Shown here: positions 62,972 to 64,000 of the stretch, piece by piece
Position numbering within the stretch: the stretch's first letter is position 1
Layout of the letters: each line of letters opens with the position of its first letter
Source of the DNA: Microcystis aeruginosa FD4
GTDB taxonomy: Bacteria > Cyanobacteriota > Cyanobacteriia > Cyanobacteriales > Microcystaceae
DNA length: 64,000 nt
Reading direction: 5' to 3'
Assembly (NCBI RefSeq): GCF_009792235.1
Contig: NZ_CP046973.1
Span: 372,001 to 436,000 of the forward strand
Position numbers and translations under genes: made by a program
Notes under the pieces: model-generated
The model's input: the letters and a program-made list of their open reading frames with translations, nothing else
What the model was told of the DNA's origin: nothing
Database searches by the model: none

Positions 62972-63346
62972 ATGACGCTCGCATCAAATAAACAAACCGC
63001 TATCATTCGTACAGAGCGAGGACTGACAATCGCAGGAACCCGCATCACCCTCTACGATGTGATGGATTATGTGACTGCTCAATATCCACCTAAGTTCATT
63101 CAGGGATTATTTGATCTGACGGAAGAGCAAATTAACACTGCCCTGGCTTATATTGAGGCTAATCGTGCGGATGTAGAGGCTGAGTACCAGCAAGTTCTCA
63201 AAGAAGCTGAAGAACTCCGACAATATTATGAAGAGCAAAATCGTGAGCGAGTGGCTCGAAGTGCTGCTAAGCCGCCAAAACCAGGCACAGAAGCCATTCG
63301 AGCCAAACTTCAAGCGGAAAAAGCCAAGTTGGCATCACGGGCATGA
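62972..63346 (+). CDS. DUF433 domain protein, putative antitoxin
   Basis: 124 residues. RTERGLTIAGTRITLYDVMD and GLFDLTEEQINTALAYIEAN are the DUF433 helix-turn-helix blocks; the C-terminal half is a long charged helix (EAEYQQVLKEAEELRQYYEE) that would contact the toxin. It overlaps the next gene by 4 bases (ATGA). DUF433 proteins act as antitoxins of PIN-like (DUF5615) toxins. Confidence 0.85.
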   Translation: MTLASNKQTAIIRTERGLTIAGTRITLYDVMDYVTAQYPPKFIQGLFDLTEEQINTALAYIEANRADVEAEYQQVLKEAEELRQYYEEQNRERVARSAAKPPKPGTEAIRAKLQAEKAKLASRA

Positions 63347-63738
63347 ATTTTCTAGTTGATCATAACTTACGAGGGCATTCTGTTGTCCTCGCCGGGAGAC
63401 TTGCTGCCAGTGGTTGGCTTGACTTGATCTCGATTCGTTTTATTCTGTTTGAAGAAGTTGGGTTAGCTGTCACGAGCGATGATCGCGTTGTTTGGCGGTA
63501 TGCCCAAGCCAATCAGATGATCCTGATCACCGCTAACCGAAGTATGAAAGGCAAAGATTCTCTGGAGCAAGTGATGCGGGAGGAAAATACCCCCACATCA
63601 TTACCTGTTGTGACAATCGCTAATATTGAGCGACTACTTGCCGAGCCAGATTATCGCGATCGTTGCGTTAATCGTTTGGTTGATATTGTAGTTGATATTG
63701 AAGATTATCAAGGCGCAAGACGCATTTTCATTCCGTGA
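63343..63738 (+). CDS. DUF5615 PIN-like protein, putative toxin
   Basis: 131 residues. MNFLVDHNLRGHSVVLAG has the first acidic residue of the Mut7-C/DUF5615 fold, VTSDDRVVWRYAQANQMILI and TANRSMKGKDSLEQVM the second conserved block. Similar proteins pair with DUF433 as toxin-antitoxin systems; some catalytic Asp positions of classical PIN nucleases are replaced (SDD, TAN), so activity is uncertain. Confidence 0.8.
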   Translation: MNFLVDHNLRGHSVVLAGRLAASGWLDLISIRFILFEEVGLAVTSDDRVVWRYAQANQMILITANRSMKGKDSLEQVMREENTPTSLPVVTIANIERLLAEPDYRDRCVNRLVDIVVDIEDYQGARRIFIP

Positions 63739-63849
63739 CGCGCCGAATGCTAGAGCCGTTGAAGTCTATCTGTAGGGACACGGCATAACGGGTTCGTTAT
63801 AGCATGATTAACTGCCAATCCCTCTTGAAAAACCCGCTCCCTTCTCCCC

Positions 63850-64000
63850 ACTGCTGTAACAAAAAACAACTATCTCCCGATAGCGATCGCTAAAGGTCGA
63901 ATAATTGTAAATTTTTGTCAAGGGGTGCGGTGAGATCGAAGAATCATCCCTAGAATGAGCCTAAAATTGTCAGGAATTTAGTTAAACAAGGTTTTTGGCA
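63850..64000 (+). repeat. direct repeat, right copy (runs off the window)
   Basis: Matches 61424-61572 with a handful of substitutions and a 2-base length difference (CCTAAAATTGTCAGG versus CCTAATTGTCAGG). It may continue beyond base 64000. Confidence 0.88.

Noticed and set aside
63775..63810. GGCATAACGGGTTCGTTATAGC hairpin after the DUF5615 gene as a possible attC
   Set aside because: Too short, and the cores do not fit RYYYAAC/GTTRRRY.

Overview
The window looks like a chromosomal piece of Microcystis aeruginosa or a very close relative. The evidence is moderate GC with many GCGATCGC (HIP1-type) octamers, typical cyanobacterial families (DUF29, RDD, OFA-type MFS, DUF6464-like, CYP110-like P450, kinase/STAND sensor proteins), a fused ManC/phosphomannomutase-type protein, and a very heavy load of short inverted-repeat elements (MITEs). 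No rRNA and no CRISPR array was seen; one tRNA gene (Arg, anticodon CCT) is present.

Layout. 0.5-3.3 kb: a SAM methyltransferase, a membrane protein and ilvC. 3.7-8.6 kb: the type IV pilus operon pilM-pilN-pilO-pilQ, with pilN split by a frameshift at an A-run. 8.6-20.2 kb: a decayed IS1-type transposase that a MITE has interrupted, then housekeeping genes (purE, TPR protein, cysH, uvrC, nucleotidyltransferase/phosphomannomutase fusion, tRNA-Arg, RDD protein). 20.3-24.1 kb: a DUF6464-like gene, bioF, a secreted PEP-CTERM-like protein and nested MITEs. 24.2-27.6 kb: a toxin-antitoxin island (Panacea-type antitoxin with a PemK/MazF-like partner, a MazEF-like pair, a remnant pair with a clan AA protease relic, and a UPF0175/DUF3368 pair) that holds an integron attC-like site. 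27.8-29.9 kb: an MFS transporter and a 2-Cys peroxiredoxin.

30.6-44.0 kb is the most interesting part: a ribosomal peptide (RiPP) locus. It has a helix-turn-helix protein, a C39-peptidase ABC exporter with an N-terminal cNMP-binding-like domain, an HlyD adaptor, a parvulin-like isomerase, at least eight small precursor genes with double-glycine leader ends (three leader styles, including Nif11), two near-identical copies of an unknown Cys-rich protein, a radical SAM/SPASM maturase and a 45-residue partner. All four Nif11-style or related precursors near the maturase carry a Tyr-Gly in the core. This matches the X-Tyr-Gly target of splicease (PlpX-type) radical SAM enzymes, which excise a tyramine unit to leave alpha-keto-beta-amino acid residues. 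The likely order of action is modification by the radical SAM enzyme, then leader removal after Gly-Gly and export by the C39 ABC/HlyD system. Several MITEs have inserted inside this locus and altered gene ends.

44.3-54 kb: a minus-strand group with an HTH/AAA regulator, a carotenoid oxygenase and a 2050-residue Ser/Thr kinase-STAND-GAF-PAS protein that ends in an AAA-like domain instead of a histidine kinase. 54-59.9 kb: a mercuric-reductase-like flavoprotein flanked by long inverted simple-sequence repeats, a TVP38-type membrane protein, a cytochrome P450 and an MsrP/YedY-like enzyme. 60-61.4 kb: three tandem DUF29 genes. 61.4-64 kb: an island bounded by about 150-bp direct repeats, holding a foreign-looking ORF with integron-cassette-like borders and a DUF433/PIN-like toxin-antitoxin pair.
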